A DNA stretch of 64,000 bases. It comes from Aquibaculum sediminis. Its GTDB lineage: Bacteria > Pseudomonadota > Alphaproteobacteria > Kiloniellales > DSM-21159. Positions 7,457 through 16,148 of the stretch are shown piece after piece. The DNA lies in contig NZ_JBFCVK010000013.1 in assembly GCF_040712085.1 (NCBI RefSeq), positions 11,493 to 75,492 on the forward strand, read 5' to 3'. The notes beneath the pieces are model-generated. The model made no database searches and was not told the origin of the DNA. It saw nothing but the letters and a program-made list of their open reading frames with translations. Position 1 is the first letter of the stretch, and every line of letters begins with the position of its first letter. The position numbers were made by a program, and so were the translations under genes.

Positions 7457-8587
7457 TCACCGTTCCGTTTCTGCAAGTTCACCCCGGTCCGGCAACCTGT
7501 AACTGCTGCTGCGGCCGCCGCCTGGATTTCGGACCAGCACGCCTGCATCAAGCAACTCCCGAATATCGCGCAGTGCCGTGTCGGCGGAGCACTTCGCAAG
7601 CTTGCCGTACTTCGTGCTCGTCAAGTGGCCTTCCCAGCCCTGTTCGAGCATGCGGTTGAGCACCAGTTGCTGGCGTTCATTCAGGGGGCGGCGATTTGCC
7701 GTCTCCCAGATAGTGGCGCGGTGGTGCACTGCGTCGAGTGTCACCCAGGCCAGCTCGAGGGCGCGCCGAAGGCAGACGAGAAACCAGGTCAGCCACGGCG
7801 TGATGTCGAGGCCATTGTGCTTCTGGTCCTCGAGGCGGCTGTAGTAGTCCTTTCGCTCCGCTTCGATCTGCGCGGACATGCTGTAATAGCGCTCCTGGGA
7901 CCCGTCGGCGCGCGCGAGTGACATGTCGGCAATGGCGCGCGCTATCCGACCATTGCCGTCCTCGAAGGGATGGATTGTCACAAACCAGAAGTGCGCGATC
8001 CCGGCTTTCAGCACCGGGTCGAGGGCCAAGTCTGCGTTGAACCAGGCGAGAAAGCGCGCCATCTCGCTCTCCAGACGGTCCGCTGAGGGCGCCTCGAAGT
8101 GTATCTTTTCGCGCCCCGGCGGGCCGGAGACGACCTGCATCGCGCCCGCTGTCTCAGGCCGCCAGGCACCCACCGTGATCCGACGCAGCCCGCTGCGACC
8201 GACGGGAAAAAGCGCCGCGTGCCAGGCGAAGAGCCGTTCCTGGGTGAGGGGCTGTGCGAAGTTCCGCGTGGCATCAAGCAGCATTTCGACAATGCCGTCG
8301 ACAGCCCGGCTCGATGGCACCAGACCGCCCGCCTCAATCCCCAGGTGCCGCGCAATGGAAGAGCGCACTTCCTCGGCGTTCAGCGCCTCGCCTTCGATGG
8401 CCGAGGATTTCACGACGTCATCGGTCAGGGTGCCGAGATTGGCTTCCTGCCGATGCGCGAACCCCAACGCTCGCATCCGGCCAAGAATCTCGCCCTGCCG
8501 GAAGCGCAAATCGGAGAGCCTGGGCGAAAGCGCGGTGCTGTCCCAGGTGAAATGCGGCCAATCCGGCTGCTCGTGGATATAGGCCAT
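7457..8587 (-). CDS. Fic-domain protein (class II) with C-terminal winged helix
   Basis: 376 aa. The N-terminal region resembles the DUF4172/Fic_N domain and carries the inhibitory-helix motif SAIEGE (S/T-x3-E-G) near residue 64. The central Fic motif HPFEDGNGRIAR is complete, so the protein should transfer AMP or a related group to a target hydroxyl. The C-terminal 90 residues (NERQQLVLNRML through RDIRELLDAGVL) form a likely winged helix DNA-binding domain. The ATG at 8587 is preceded by AGGAGG. Three operator-like repeats lie 53-130 bp upstream and may be its own binding sites. The target is unknown. Confidence 0.9.
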   Translation of the reverse strand: MAYIHEQPDWPHFTWDSTALSPRLSDLRFRQGEILGRMRALGFAHRQEANLGTLTDDVVKSSAIEGEALNAEEVRSSIARHLGIEAGGLVPSSRAVDGIVEMLLDATRNFAQPLTQERLFAWHAALFPVGRSGLRRITVGAWRPETAGAMQVVSGPPGREKIHFEAPSADRLESEMARFLAWFNADLALDPVLKAGIAHFWFVTIHPFEDGNGRIARAIADMSLARADGSQERYYSMSAQIEAERKDYYSRLEDQKHNGLDITPWLTWFLVCLRRALELAWVTLDAVHHRATIWETANRRPLNERQQLVLNRMLEQGWEGHLTSTKYGKLAKCSADTALRDIRELLDAGVLVRNPGGGRSSSYRLPDRGELAETER

Positions 8588-8639
8588 CGTTGCATTGCCT
8601 CCTGGCGTGACAATGCATCGAGCGTGCCTTGGCCGCAAC

Positions 8640-8716
8640 AATCACCGCAAAGTTTGCGGTGATTACCGGCCTAATCACCGCACATTCTGCGGCGAATAGC
8701 GCGCTCAATCACCGCA
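8640..8716. promoter_or_regulatory. Three phased AATCACCGCA operator repeats upstream of the Fic gene
   Basis: Copy 1 (8640-8664) is a near-perfect palindrome, AATCACCGCAAA-G-TTTGCGGTGATT. Copy 2 (8673-8697) is an imperfect palindrome (8 of 10 arm positions). Copy 3 (8707-8716) is a single half-site. Start-to-start spacing is 33-34 bp, about three helical turns. The copies occupy the gap between the CaiB/BaiF gene and the Fic start, where a regulator of the Fic gene would bind. The bound protein is unknown; the winged helix of the Fic protein itself is an attractive candidate. Confidence 0.6.
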
Positions 8717-8738
8717 AGCGCGCAGGCCGGCTTGGCTT

Positions 8739-9953
8739 TCAGAGGACGCCCTTGTCGCGCAGCTCGGCGATCTCCTCCTCGGACAAGCCGAACTCGCGCA
8801 GCACCTCCTCGCTGTGCTCGCCCACATGCGGGGGCGGCCGGCGATAGGCCACGGGGGTCTCGGAGAACTTGATGGGGTTGCCGATCAGGTCGACGGTGCC
8901 GGTCTCGCTGCCGGGGAAGGGCAGGGAGACCTTCATGCCGCGGTGCAGGATCTGCGGGTCGGCAAAGACGCGGTCGATGGTGTTGACGGGGCCGGAGGGC
9001 ACGCCCAGTTCCGCCAGTCCCTCGACCCACTCGTCCAACGTCTTGCGGCGGGTGAGCGGCGGCAGCAGCTCATAGAGCGCATCGCGATTGGCCACGCGCA
9101 GCGAGTTGGTGAGAAAGCGCGGGTCCTCGGCCAATTCCGGCGCACCGGCGAAGGCGCAGAAGCGCTGGAACTGCCGGTCGTTGCCCACGGCGATGATGAA
9201 GTGGCCGTCGGCGCAGGGCAGCACGTTATAGGGCACGATGTTGGCGTGCTCGGTGCCACGGCGATGCGGCACCTTGCCGGAGGTCAGGTAGTTCAGCCCC
9301 TCGTTCACCAGCCAGGCCACCTGGGTGTCCAGCAGCGCCAGGTCGATGTACTGACCCTGGCCGGTCCGATCGCGGTGACGCAACGCGGCCAGGATCGCGA
9401 CGCTGGCGTACATGCCGCACATGATGTCGGCGATGCCCACACCCACCTTCATGGGCTGGCCGTCGGGTTCGCCGGTGATCGACATCATCCCGCCCATGCC
9501 CTGGGCCAGGTAATCGTAGCCCGCGCGCGGCGCATAGGGGCCGGTCTGGCCGAAGCCGGTGATGGAGCAGTAGACGATGTCCGGCTTGACCTCCTTCATG
9601 GCGAGGTAGTCGAGACCGAACTTGGCCAGTCCGCCCACCTTGAAGTTCTCCGCCACCACGTCGCAGGAAGCCGCCAGCCGCCGGATCAGCGCCTGGCCCT
9701 CGGGCGCGGCGATGTCGACGGTGAGCGAGCGCTTGTTGCGGTTGGAGGAGAGGTAGTAGGCGCTGGCATCGCTGTCGCTGCCGTCGGCCTTCTTCACGTA
9801 GGGCGGGCCCCAACGCCGGGTGTCGTCGCCTTCGCCCGGCCGCTCGATCTTGATCACGTCGGCGCCGAGATCGCCCAGCAACTGGGTCGAGGTCGGTCCG
9901 GCGAGGATGCGCGTGAGGTCGAGAATGCGAAGGCCAGATAGGGGTCCGGACAT
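8739..9953 (-). CDS. CaiB/BaiF family CoA-transferase (family III)
   Basis: 404 aa with the family III CoA-transferase pattern: N-terminal LDLTRILAGPTSTQLLGDLGADVIKIERP (positions 11-39), the SSNRNKRS segment, and the central GYDYLAQGMGGMMSITGE and DIALLDTQ-like region. The catalytic Asp of this family is expected just after the central Gly-rich loop. These enzymes move CoA between carboxylic acids such as formate/oxalate, carnitine or mesaconate. No partner enzyme is adjacent, so the acid substrate cannot be assigned. It stands alone between the Fic gene and the HAD-like gene. Confidence 0.9.
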   Translation of the reverse strand: MSGPLSGLRILDLTRILAGPTSTQLLGDLGADVIKIERPGEGDDTRRWGPPYVKKADGSDSDASAYYLSSNRNKRSLTVDIAAPEGQALIRRLAASCDVVAENFKVGGLAKFGLDYLAMKEVKPDIVYCSITGFGQTGPYAPRAGYDYLAQGMGGMMSITGEPDGQPMKVGVGIADIMCGMYASVAILAALRHRDRTGQGQYIDLALLDTQVAWLVNEGLNYLTSGKVPHRRGTEHANIVPYNVLPCADGHFIIAVGNDRQFQRFCAFAGAPELAEDPRFLTNSLRVANRDALYELLPPLTRRKTLDEWVEGLAELGVPSGPVNTIDRVFADPQILHRGMKVSLPFPGSETGTVDLIGNPIKFSETPVAYRRPPPHVGEHSEEVLREFGLSEEEIAELRDKGVL

Positions 9954-10114
9954 GGGCGCCTGCCGTTGGAGGGTCTCAAGAAAAGCGGAGCCGTCTTGTC
10001 GCCCGCCCCCCAGCGGGGGTCAAGGGAGGCGCTGCGGGGAATGTCCTCACGCTTTACGGTTCAGCCTTGCGGTGCCGGTGCAGGGCAGCATGAGCTACAG
10101 GATCGGAAGGTCTG

Positions 10115-10777
10115 TCACAGACCGGCAAAGTAGGTGTCTGCCGGCACGAAGCCCGGCAGACGCAGCGCCGCGGCCCGCTGCTGCTCCAGGAAGCCGTCAC
10201 CGATCATGATGACCTGGGCCGGCGCCAATCCCTGGCGTCGCAGCAGCGCCTCGCCGCCTCCAGCCGGAGAATCGGGGCCGCGCCAGCTGACCGGTTCCTC
10301 CAGGTCGAGCTGACGGTCGTTCAGCCGGCCCTCCAGAGCCGTCGCCACGCTGTCGAGGCAGGCATCGAGTTCCGGCTGCAGCGTCGCTTCCTGCGGGCCG
10401 AGTGGGTGGCCGCCCAGCACGAGAATGCGGCAGTCTTTCAGTCGGTCCAATTTCGCCAGCCGCGCCTGCAGCAGCTCCGGCCGCCCGTGCCGATCCACCC
10501 AGATGCGTCCGTTCATGCCCCGCACCAGCGTGCCGCCCATGCCGAACAGCAGGCTGTCGGGCCAGCGGCCAGTGTCCTGGATGGCCGCGTTGAAGACGGC
10601 GAAGGACAGACCCAAGTCCGCTGCCGCCCGTGCCCGCCGCGTCGCGATCCGGGGCAGCAGCTTAGCCTTCTGCTGCGTGTGGGCCTGCGTCCAGCAGTAG
10701 TAGGCCCAACCGCCTCCAGAGGAGGTCAGCGGCGGGCCCTGGTTGTGCCCGAGGAGAGAGGAAGTGGCGACGACCAT
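10115..10777 (-). CDS. HAD-like protein with lost nucleophile (putative pseudoenzyme)
   Basis: 220 aa in two parts. The first 70 residues contain LLGHNQGPPL and a basic helix ending LGLSFAVFNAAIQDTGR, a module seen in alphaproteobacterial hypothetical proteins. The rest looks like a compact HAD fold: motif I position LLFGMGGTLVRG, motif II-like RILVLGGHP and motif IV-like VIMIGDGFLEQQRAAAL. Canonical motif I is DxDxT, but both Asp are Gly here (GGC codons, each one transition from GAC), so phosphotransfer by the usual mechanism should be impossible. The start has no clear Shine-Dalgarno. It could be a binding protein or a decaying gene. Confidence 0.55.
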   Translation of the reverse strand: MVVATSSLLGHNQGPPLTSSGGGWAYYCWTQAHTQQKAKLLPRIATRRARAAADLGLSFAVFNAAIQDTGRWPDSLLFGMGGTLVRGMNGRIWVDRHGRPELLQARLAKLDRLKDCRILVLGGHPLGPQEATLQPELDACLDSVATALEGRLNDRQLDLEEPVSWRGPDSPAGGGEALLRRQGLAPAQVIMIGDGFLEQQRAAALRLPGFVPADTYFAGL

Positions 10778-10873
10778 TCAGAAAGTGTGCTGCAAAGCGC
10801 GCGCAGCGGCAAGCGAGCAGAGCAAGGTGTGCAGTGACTGAAGGGGCGCGTGAGTGGCGGTTGCCGTTTGTCC

Positions 10874-12160
10874 TCAGTCCCCATGCCAGTGCTGCATGTG
10901 ATCGGCGTGGGTATCGAGATAGGCACCTTGGCGGTAATGGCTGTCGTAGAAGGCCGTGTCGAGATGCACGGCCTGCACGAAGCCCGGCAGCACGATTGTC
11001 GTGAAGGTGCCGGGAAAGCGCCCTTCCGTCTCCAGGATATAGCGGGCTACTTCCCCGAGGCACTCGACGAAGGCCTCGCTGTAGGGCGCGACCCCCGCCT
11101 TGACGCGCGCAGCATGCTTCCAGGCGCCGGGCGTTGCCGGATCATAGGCGCCGCCGGGCCCGAACTTGCGCTGCACGAAGGCCGCCACGGCCGCGCTCAT
11201 GTCCGAATAGAAGGGCGGGCAGAGCGCCTCGTAGACCCCGTCGAGACCGACTGGATCGGGCAGGGTCCAGCGCGCGTCGCGCAGGAAGCGGAAGCCGAAG
11301 CCCGCCACGCCCTGTTCGGCAAAGGCGCCCAGGATGCTCCAGCGGTTCAGTCCGTTGAAGTAGAGACCACCCAGGCCCATGGCTTGCAGAGTCAGCACCA
11401 TGTTGTGGCCCATGAAGGCGAGTTCTGAACAGTTCGCTTCGTAGGCGGACTGCCGGAGCACCGACAGCGGCATGCGCTTGTTCCCGTCGAGCAGGCCGCT
11501 GCGGATGAAGGGCTCGAGGTTGCCCGCCGGGCGCCCGTACTGGTCATCCATGAGGACGTTGCCGTTGCCGATGGCCATCGCCATCAGCGCCAGTACCTGC
11601 TCACTGGCGTCACCAATGGGCATGAAAAGGGTCGACCCCGGCGCATTGGCCATCCAGAGATTGGGCTCCAGCATGTGCGGCGGCGCGGCGGGCAGGTCGA
11701 GGCGCCTGTCCGAGAGCTTGACGGTATGAGCGCGGGCCACGGCGATGATGCGCTCCGCATCGTCGCGGATGCCCTCGAACTCGCGCATGCGTTCGGGCTG
11801 CACGTCGCGGGTGTTGGTGATGTAGCAGCCCTCGTCGTCGGTAAACAGCAGGGCCGGCGTCCCGAAACCACCGGCGGTCGGCGCCGTCCTGCCGGTAAAG
11901 CGCAGCGTATAGTGCGCGTGCTGCTCCGGGCGGTCGGGACCGTGTGGCACGCCGAAGCTCCAGCCGGTCACTCCCGTGGCGGCGGCAATCAGCACCGCCC
12001 GCTCCAGTTCCGACAGCGGCAAAGGAGCGTGGCGAGAGCGAAAGGCAAGTGGGCCCGAAGTGATCTCCATGCCGAGGCCGAAGCGACGCGCCCGGCGTCC
12101 CAGAATGGCCTCGAGCAGGGGATAGCGGAGCAGCCGATCCAGTGGAGCTTGGTGTTTCAT
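10874..12160 (-). CDS. Uncharacterised 428-aa protein divergent from an HxlR regulator
   Basis: The function was not recognised. The protein is soluble, with no signal peptide. Residues 45-75 (APLPLSELERAVLIAAATGVTGW) recall the start of nitroreductase-like folds, which is only a hint. It has many conserved-looking aromatic and His/Asp residues, including a His-rich tail (YLDTHADHMQHWHGD). It is transcribed away from the HxlR-SCP2 regulator at 12328, with a 167-bp shared intergenic region, the usual arrangement of a regulator and its target. The reading frame is clean and its base composition matches neighbours. Confidence 0.7.
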   Translation of the reverse strand: MKHQAPLDRLLRYPLLEAILGRRARRFGLGMEITSGPLAFRSRHAPLPLSELERAVLIAAATGVTGWSFGVPHGPDRPEQHAHYTLRFTGRTAPTAGGFGTPALLFTDDEGCYITNTRDVQPERMREFEGIRDDAERIIAVARAHTVKLSDRRLDLPAAPPHMLEPNLWMANAPGSTLFMPIGDASEQVLALMAMAIGNGNVLMDDQYGRPAGNLEPFIRSGLLDGNKRMPLSVLRQSAYEANCSELAFMGHNMVLTLQAMGLGGLYFNGLNRWSILGAFAEQGVAGFGFRFLRDARWTLPDPVGLDGVYEALCPPFYSDMSAAVAAFVQRKFGPGGAYDPATPGAWKHAARVKAGVAPYSEAFVECLGEVARYILETEGRFPGTFTTIVLPGFVQAVHLDTAFYDSHYRQGAYLDTHADHMQHWHGD

Positions 12161-12327
12161 GACACTGCCTCAGTCGCGCGGTTCAGGTAGAGTGGCTTGC
12201 GATGCCGGCTGCGCGAGCGCCGACGGGATGCAGCGTCGCAGTGCGGCAGCGGCACGGACAACTTCTGGATCTGTAGCGATCGGCCTTTTTGTCGGCGTGT
12301 GGATCAAGCCAGGAAGGATTCCGGGGC

Positions 12328-13026
12328 ATGAAGGGTTACGGACAGTTCTGCCCGCTGGCGCTCGCCTCCGAGATCGTCGGCGCTCGATGGACGCTCTTGG
12401 TGCTGCGAGAGCTCTGTCTCGGCAGTCGGCGCTTCAACGAGATCCACCGCGGTGTGCCGCGCATGTCGCCGGCCCTGCTCTCGCGCCGGCTGACAGAGCT
12501 CGAGAACGCAGGAATTCTTGAACAACGATATACCGGCAGGCGCAGCGAGTACCGGCTGACCGAGGCCGGCCAGGCGCTGGTGCCGACCATCGAAAGCCTG
12601 GCAAGCTGGAGCAAGCAGTGGCTGCCAGCCACCCTCAGCAGGGATCGGGCCGATCCCGATCTCGTGATGTGGGACATGCACCGCCGCATGCATTGCGAGC
12701 GCATGCCAACGGCGCGCACGGTGATCCAGTTCGAATTCACCGATCAGCCGGAGACCAGGCGCTGTCGCTGGATCGTGGGGGAAGCTGGCGGTGTCGAGCT
12801 TTGCATCACCGACCCGGGCTTCGAGGTGGACCTTTTCGTGACCACGGACAGCCGCACCGTGACCCTGGTCTGGTATGGCGACATTCCACTCCGCCGCGCC
12901 CTGGCCGACGGCAGGATCGAGGTGCACGGACCCAGGCAGCTCTGCCGGGACTTCCCCTCCTGGCTGCAACTCAATCTGCTGGCGGAGGTGCCGAGGCGGC
13001 ACGCCGTTGGCGAGGATCGGCTTTAG
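12328..13026 (+). CDS. HxlR-family transcriptional regulator with SCP2-like C-terminus
   Basis: 232 aa. Residues 5-80 are an HxlR/MarR-type winged helix (CPLALASEIVGARWTLLVLREL, then MSPALLSRRLTELENAGIL and RRSEYRLTEAG). The Cys close to the N-terminus is typical of HxlR proteins. The C-terminal 100 residues resemble the SCP2-like domain found in a subset of this family and may bind a hydrophobic effector. The ATG at 12328 is preceded by AGGAAGGA; upstream in-frame alternatives lack such a site. It probably controls the divergent 428-aa gene. Confidence 0.85.
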   Translation: MKGYGQFCPLALASEIVGARWTLLVLRELCLGSRRFNEIHRGVPRMSPALLSRRLTELENAGILEQRYTGRRSEYRLTEAGQALVPTIESLASWSKQWLPATLSRDRADPDLVMWDMHRRMHCERMPTARTVIQFEFTDQPETRRCRWIVGEAGGVELCITDPGFEVDLFVTTDSRTVTLVWYGDIPLRRALADGRIEVHGPRQLCRDFPSWLQLNLLAEVPRRHAVGEDRL

Positions 13027-13081
13027 CCAGGATGGAGGACGGCCCCGATACAGAAGAGCAGGGTGAGCGTTCTGCTGCGCG

Positions 13082-13576
13082 CTATGTCTCCCCGTCAGCC
13101 GGATCCTTTGCCTGCAGGGCAAGATCCCCGAACTGCCGGTCCCAGCGCTGACCTTCTTCCAGGGCGCTGGCGAGCTGCTCCGCTGCGGGTTCATCGCCCA
13201 GGCGGGTGGTGAGCAGGTGCAAGTTGGCCCAGCCGGCGAGGCAAAGGTGCTGCAGGCGGCGGGCGGCCGCCGCGGCTGCGAGTTGCTTCAACTCCGACGT
13301 TCCGGCTGCCGCGATCATCCGTCGCGTGTCCTGCACCAGGGCCGCGATCGGTTCGTTGTGGACCTGGCCCTCCTCCTCGCTGTGGAGTTCCAGGCAGCCG
13401 CGGATGTCGCTCAGCACCCGTTCACCTTCGCAGCGGCGCTGATCCAGCAAATGCTGCAGCCGGGAGCTGGGCGTGGCGGACAGCAGACTCGGCATGATGT
13501 CGCGCAGCTGTTCCTCGGCGTTCTCGGCCAGGCGCAGCTCGTGCAGTAGCAATGCTTGCGGACTGTTGATCACCAT
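13082..13576 (-). CDS. DUF892/YciE-like helical protein (164 aa)
   Basis: 164 aa, all helical and rich in Ala, Leu, Glu and Arg. The N-terminus HELRLAENAEEQL resembles the ferritin-like DUF892 (YciE/YciF) family, which is associated with general stress response. The likely start is the ATG at 13576, with GAGAGGTG upstream; an upstream open frame in the shared promoter region has no support. It is divergent from dinB across a 164-bp gap holding a perfect palindrome. Assignment is moderate because no metal-binding Glu/His set is obvious. Confidence 0.6.
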   Translation of the reverse strand: MVINSPQALLLHELRLAENAEEQLRDIMPSLLSATPSSRLQHLLDQRRCEGERVLSDIRGCLELHSEEEGQVHNEPIAALVQDTRRMIAAAGTSELKQLAAAAAARRLQHLCLAGWANLHLLTTRLGDEPAAEQLASALEEGQRWDRQFGDLALQAKDPADGET

Positions 13577-13624
13577 GCTCTGCGCACCTCTCGCCCTTGC
13601 CTGACCTCGCTCCGGTATAAATCG

Positions 13625-13651
13625 CCTGTGCGGGCCGCAGTTCCGCACAGG
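13625..13651. promoter_or_regulatory. Perfect inverted repeat between the DUF892-like gene and dinB
   Basis: The arms are CCTGTGCGG and CCGCACAGG with a 9-nt spacer. It lies midway in the divergent intergenic region, just after a TATAAAT sequence (13616-13622). It could be an operator or a leader hairpin. A near-match to the alphaproteobacterial LexA box (GAAC-N7-GAAA) lies at 13692-13706, closer to dinB. Confidence 0.4.
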
Positions 13652-13740
13652 AGAGGCAGTCGCGGCCTTCTTTCGCACGGGAGGGACTTGCGAACAAAAG
13701 GGGAAAAGAGTTCTCTGCCGCCTGGGATTGAAGGTAGGCA

Positions 13741-14889
13741 GTGTGCGTGGCGGGCGCAACGACGGTGACGCAGCAACAGGCGGCAGCAGAGCAGGGTAAC
13801 GCGGCTCAAGGTCAGGCAGAGCCGCTGCGCAAGATCATCCACATCGACATGGACGCCTTCTACGCTTCGGTGGAGCAGCGCGACGATCGGGGCCTGCGCG
13901 GTCGTCCCGTGGCGGTGGGCGGTGCACGCGAGCGCGGGGTGGTGGCCGCCGCCAGCTATGAGGCGCGCCGCTATGGCGTACGTTCGGCCATGCCCTCGGT
14001 CACGGCGCGGCGCAAATGTCCGGAGCTGATTTTCGTCAAGCCGCGCTTCGAGGTCTACCGCGCGATTTCGCGGGAGATCCGTGAGATCTTCGCCCGCTAC
14101 ACGCCCCTGATCGAGCCCTTGTCCCTGGACGAGGCCTATCTCGACGTGACCGAAAACCTGAAAGGCCTGCCTTCCGCGACCCACATCGCTCAGGCGATCC
14201 GTGCTGCCATTCGGGCAGAGACCGGGCTGACCGCCTCGGCCGGGGTCTCCTACAACAAATTCCTGGCCAAACTTGCCTCCGACCAGCGCAAGCCCGACGG
14301 GCTCTTCGTGATCACGCCGGCCGAGGGCCCGGCTTTCGTCGAGGAGCTTCCGGTGGGGCGCTTTCACGGCGTCGGTCCGGCCACCACGGCGAAGATGCAG
14401 GGGCTGGGCCTGCACAGCGGCCGCGATCTGCGCGGCTGCAGCCTCGCCTTCCTGCAGGCGCATTTCGGCAAGGCCGGGCCGCACTACTACTGGATTTCCC
14501 GCGGCATCGACCGTCGACCGGTGAAACCGGATCGGGTGCGCAAATCCCTGGGCGCGGAGAACACCTTCTTCGAGGACCTCTACACCCCGGAGGACCTGCG
14601 GGCGGCCCTGCAGCCGATCCTGGACAAGGTCTGGAAACACTGCGAACAGGCGGGCCTGCGCGGGCGCACCGTGACCTTGAAGGTGAAGTACGCCGATTTC
14701 CGCCAGATCACCCGCAGCCGCACGCTGCTGCAGCCGGTGGCGAACCGCGAGGAACTGGAAGCGGTCAGCGTCGCCCTGCTTTCGGCCCTGCTGCCGGTGC
14801 CCAAGGGCGTGCGCCTGCTGGGGGTGACGCTTTCATCCCTGCTCACGCCTGCCGAAGACACCGACAGGGAGGGATTGCTGCCGCTATGA
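13741..14889 (+). CDS. dinB: DNA polymerase IV (Y-family)
   Basis: 382 aa. The Y-family catalytic motifs are intact: IHIDMDAFYASVEQ near residue 33 and SLDEAYLDVT near 129, which provide the metal-binding Asp and Glu residues. Steric-gate and little-finger regions follow, with SAGVSYNKFLAKLASDQRKPDGL and the C-terminal LLGVTLSSL. It is an error-prone translesion polymerase. The frame starts at GTG 13741 with AAGGTAG upstream; the first 30 residues are an Ala/Gln-rich extension, so a slightly later start is possible. It converges with the M42 peptidase gene, 18 nt apart. Confidence 0.95.
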   Translation: MCVAGATTVTQQQAAAEQGNAAQGQAEPLRKIIHIDMDAFYASVEQRDDRGLRGRPVAVGGARERGVVAAASYEARRYGVRSAMPSVTARRKCPELIFVKPRFEVYRAISREIREIFARYTPLIEPLSLDEAYLDVTENLKGLPSATHIAQAIRAAIRAETGLTASAGVSYNKFLAKLASDQRKPDGLFVITPAEGPAFVEELPVGRFHGVGPATTAKMQGLGLHSGRDLRGCSLAFLQAHFGKAGPHYYWISRGIDRRPVKPDRVRKSLGAENTFFEDLYTPEDLRAALQPILDKVWKHCEQAGLRGRTVTLKVKYADFRQITRSRTLLQPVANREELEAVSVALLSALLPVPKGVRLLGVTLSSLLTPAEDTDREGLLPL

Positions 14890-14907
14890 GGTTCGGGGCT
14901 GACAGCC

Positions 14908-16143
14908 TCAGCTGTTGCGCCAGGCCTCGGGGTAGGGCTCGGTCTGGGCGGTGGCGGCTTCCGGGCCGGGGTCCGGGTGTTCCCCGGCCTCTTCCATGGG
15001 CTGCTGGTTGAAGTCCTCGCGATGGGCCAGCTTGCGCTGGTCGCTGGAGGAGACCGGCGGAGCCTGCATGTAGGCGGAGAGCAGGCGCGCGACGCCTTCC
15101 AGGGCGTGCAGGTGCGTGCGCTCATAGCCGTGGGTCGCGTCGGTGCCGAAGCAGACGATGGCGGTGCGGATGTCGTTGCCCGCCTCCAGGGCCGCTGCCG
15201 CGTCGCAGCGATAGAAGCGGAAGACGTCGCGCACATGGGCGATGGAGTTGACCTGGGACAGCGCGATCAGCTTGCGCGTCAGGTGCCAGTCGAAAGGCCC
15301 GGAGGAGTCGCGCATGCCGATGGTGACCCGGGTCTCGATCGACTCCTGCCCCGGCGCCTGGGGCGCGGTGTCGATGGCGACCATCTCGGCCACGTCCTGG
15401 TGCAGCACCGCCGAGGCGCCGACCCCCACCTCCTCGGAGATGGTGAAGAGCGGATGGCAGTCCACCGGCAGCACCACGCCGGAGTCCATCACCGCCTTGA
15501 CCGCGGCCAGCAGGCAGGCCACGCCGGCCTTGTCGTCAAGGTGGCGGGAATCGATGAAGCCGGCCGGCGTGACGCGTGGGTTGGCGTCCACGGCGACAAA
15601 GTCGCCCACCGCCAGGCCCAGCATCTCCAAATCGGTGCGGGAGTAGACCTGCTCGTCGAGGCGCAGTTCCACCTGGTCCCAGGTGACCGGCTGGGTGTCG
15701 ACGGCGGTGTCGAAGGCATGGCCGGACGCCAGGAGTGGGACGATGGTGCCGCTGCGCGAGCCCTGATCGGTATAGACAGTGACCCGCGCGCCCTCGGCAA
15801 AGCGGCTCGACCAGGTGCCGATGGGCGTGATGACCAGCCGGCCATTGTCTTTCAGGCCGGAGACCATGGCCCCGATGGTGTCCAGGTGCGCCACGATGGC
15901 CCGGTCCGGGGCGCGGCGGCTGCCCTGGATGTTGGCGCGGATGGCGCCGCGGCGGGTCAGTTCGAATTCGACCCCCAGGCGCTCAAGCTCCTCGCAGGTC
16001 CAGTGCACCACCTGGTCGGTGTAGCCGGTGGGGCTGGGCAGCTCCAGCAGGGCGAGCATCACCTGCTGGAGGTAGTCCATGTCGATGGGAAGGGCTTGCG
16101 GCAGGTCTTGGCTGAAGCCGGTGGGTATCTGGTGTAGGTCCAT
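14908..16143 (-). CDS. M42-family metallopeptidase of the NAGGN osmoprotectant system
   Basis: 411 aa, an M42/M20-type di-zinc aminopeptidase fold. Metal-binding motifs are visible: VAHLDTIGAMV near residue 75, HLDDKAGVACLLAA near 190, ISEEVGVGAS near 230, AIDTAP, and a C-terminal HGYERTHLHAL. The last 45 residues are low-complexity and acidic. It is the third gene of the NAGGN operon, 5 nt after ngg, where an M42-like peptidase is a regular companion of the two synthases. It probably processes or recycles the dipeptide amide. The ATG at 16143 was chosen because the longer open frame overlaps ngg. Confidence 0.88.
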   Translation of the reverse strand: MDLHQIPTGFSQDLPQALPIDMDYLQQVMLALLELPSPTGYTDQVVHWTCEELERLGVEFELTRRGAIRANIQGSRRAPDRAIVAHLDTIGAMVSGLKDNGRLVITPIGTWSSRFAEGARVTVYTDQGSRSGTIVPLLASGHAFDTAVDTQPVTWDQVELRLDEQVYSRTDLEMLGLAVGDFVAVDANPRVTPAGFIDSRHLDDKAGVACLLAAVKAVMDSGVVLPVDCHPLFTISEEVGVGASAVLHQDVAEMVAIDTAPQAPGQESIETRVTIGMRDSSGPFDWHLTRKLIALSQVNSIAHVRDVFRFYRCDAAAALEAGNDIRTAIVCFGTDATHGYERTHLHALEGVARLLSAYMQAPPVSSSDQRKLAHREDFNQQPMEEAGEHPDPGPEAATAQTEPYPEAWRNS

Positions 16144-16148
16144 GGACC

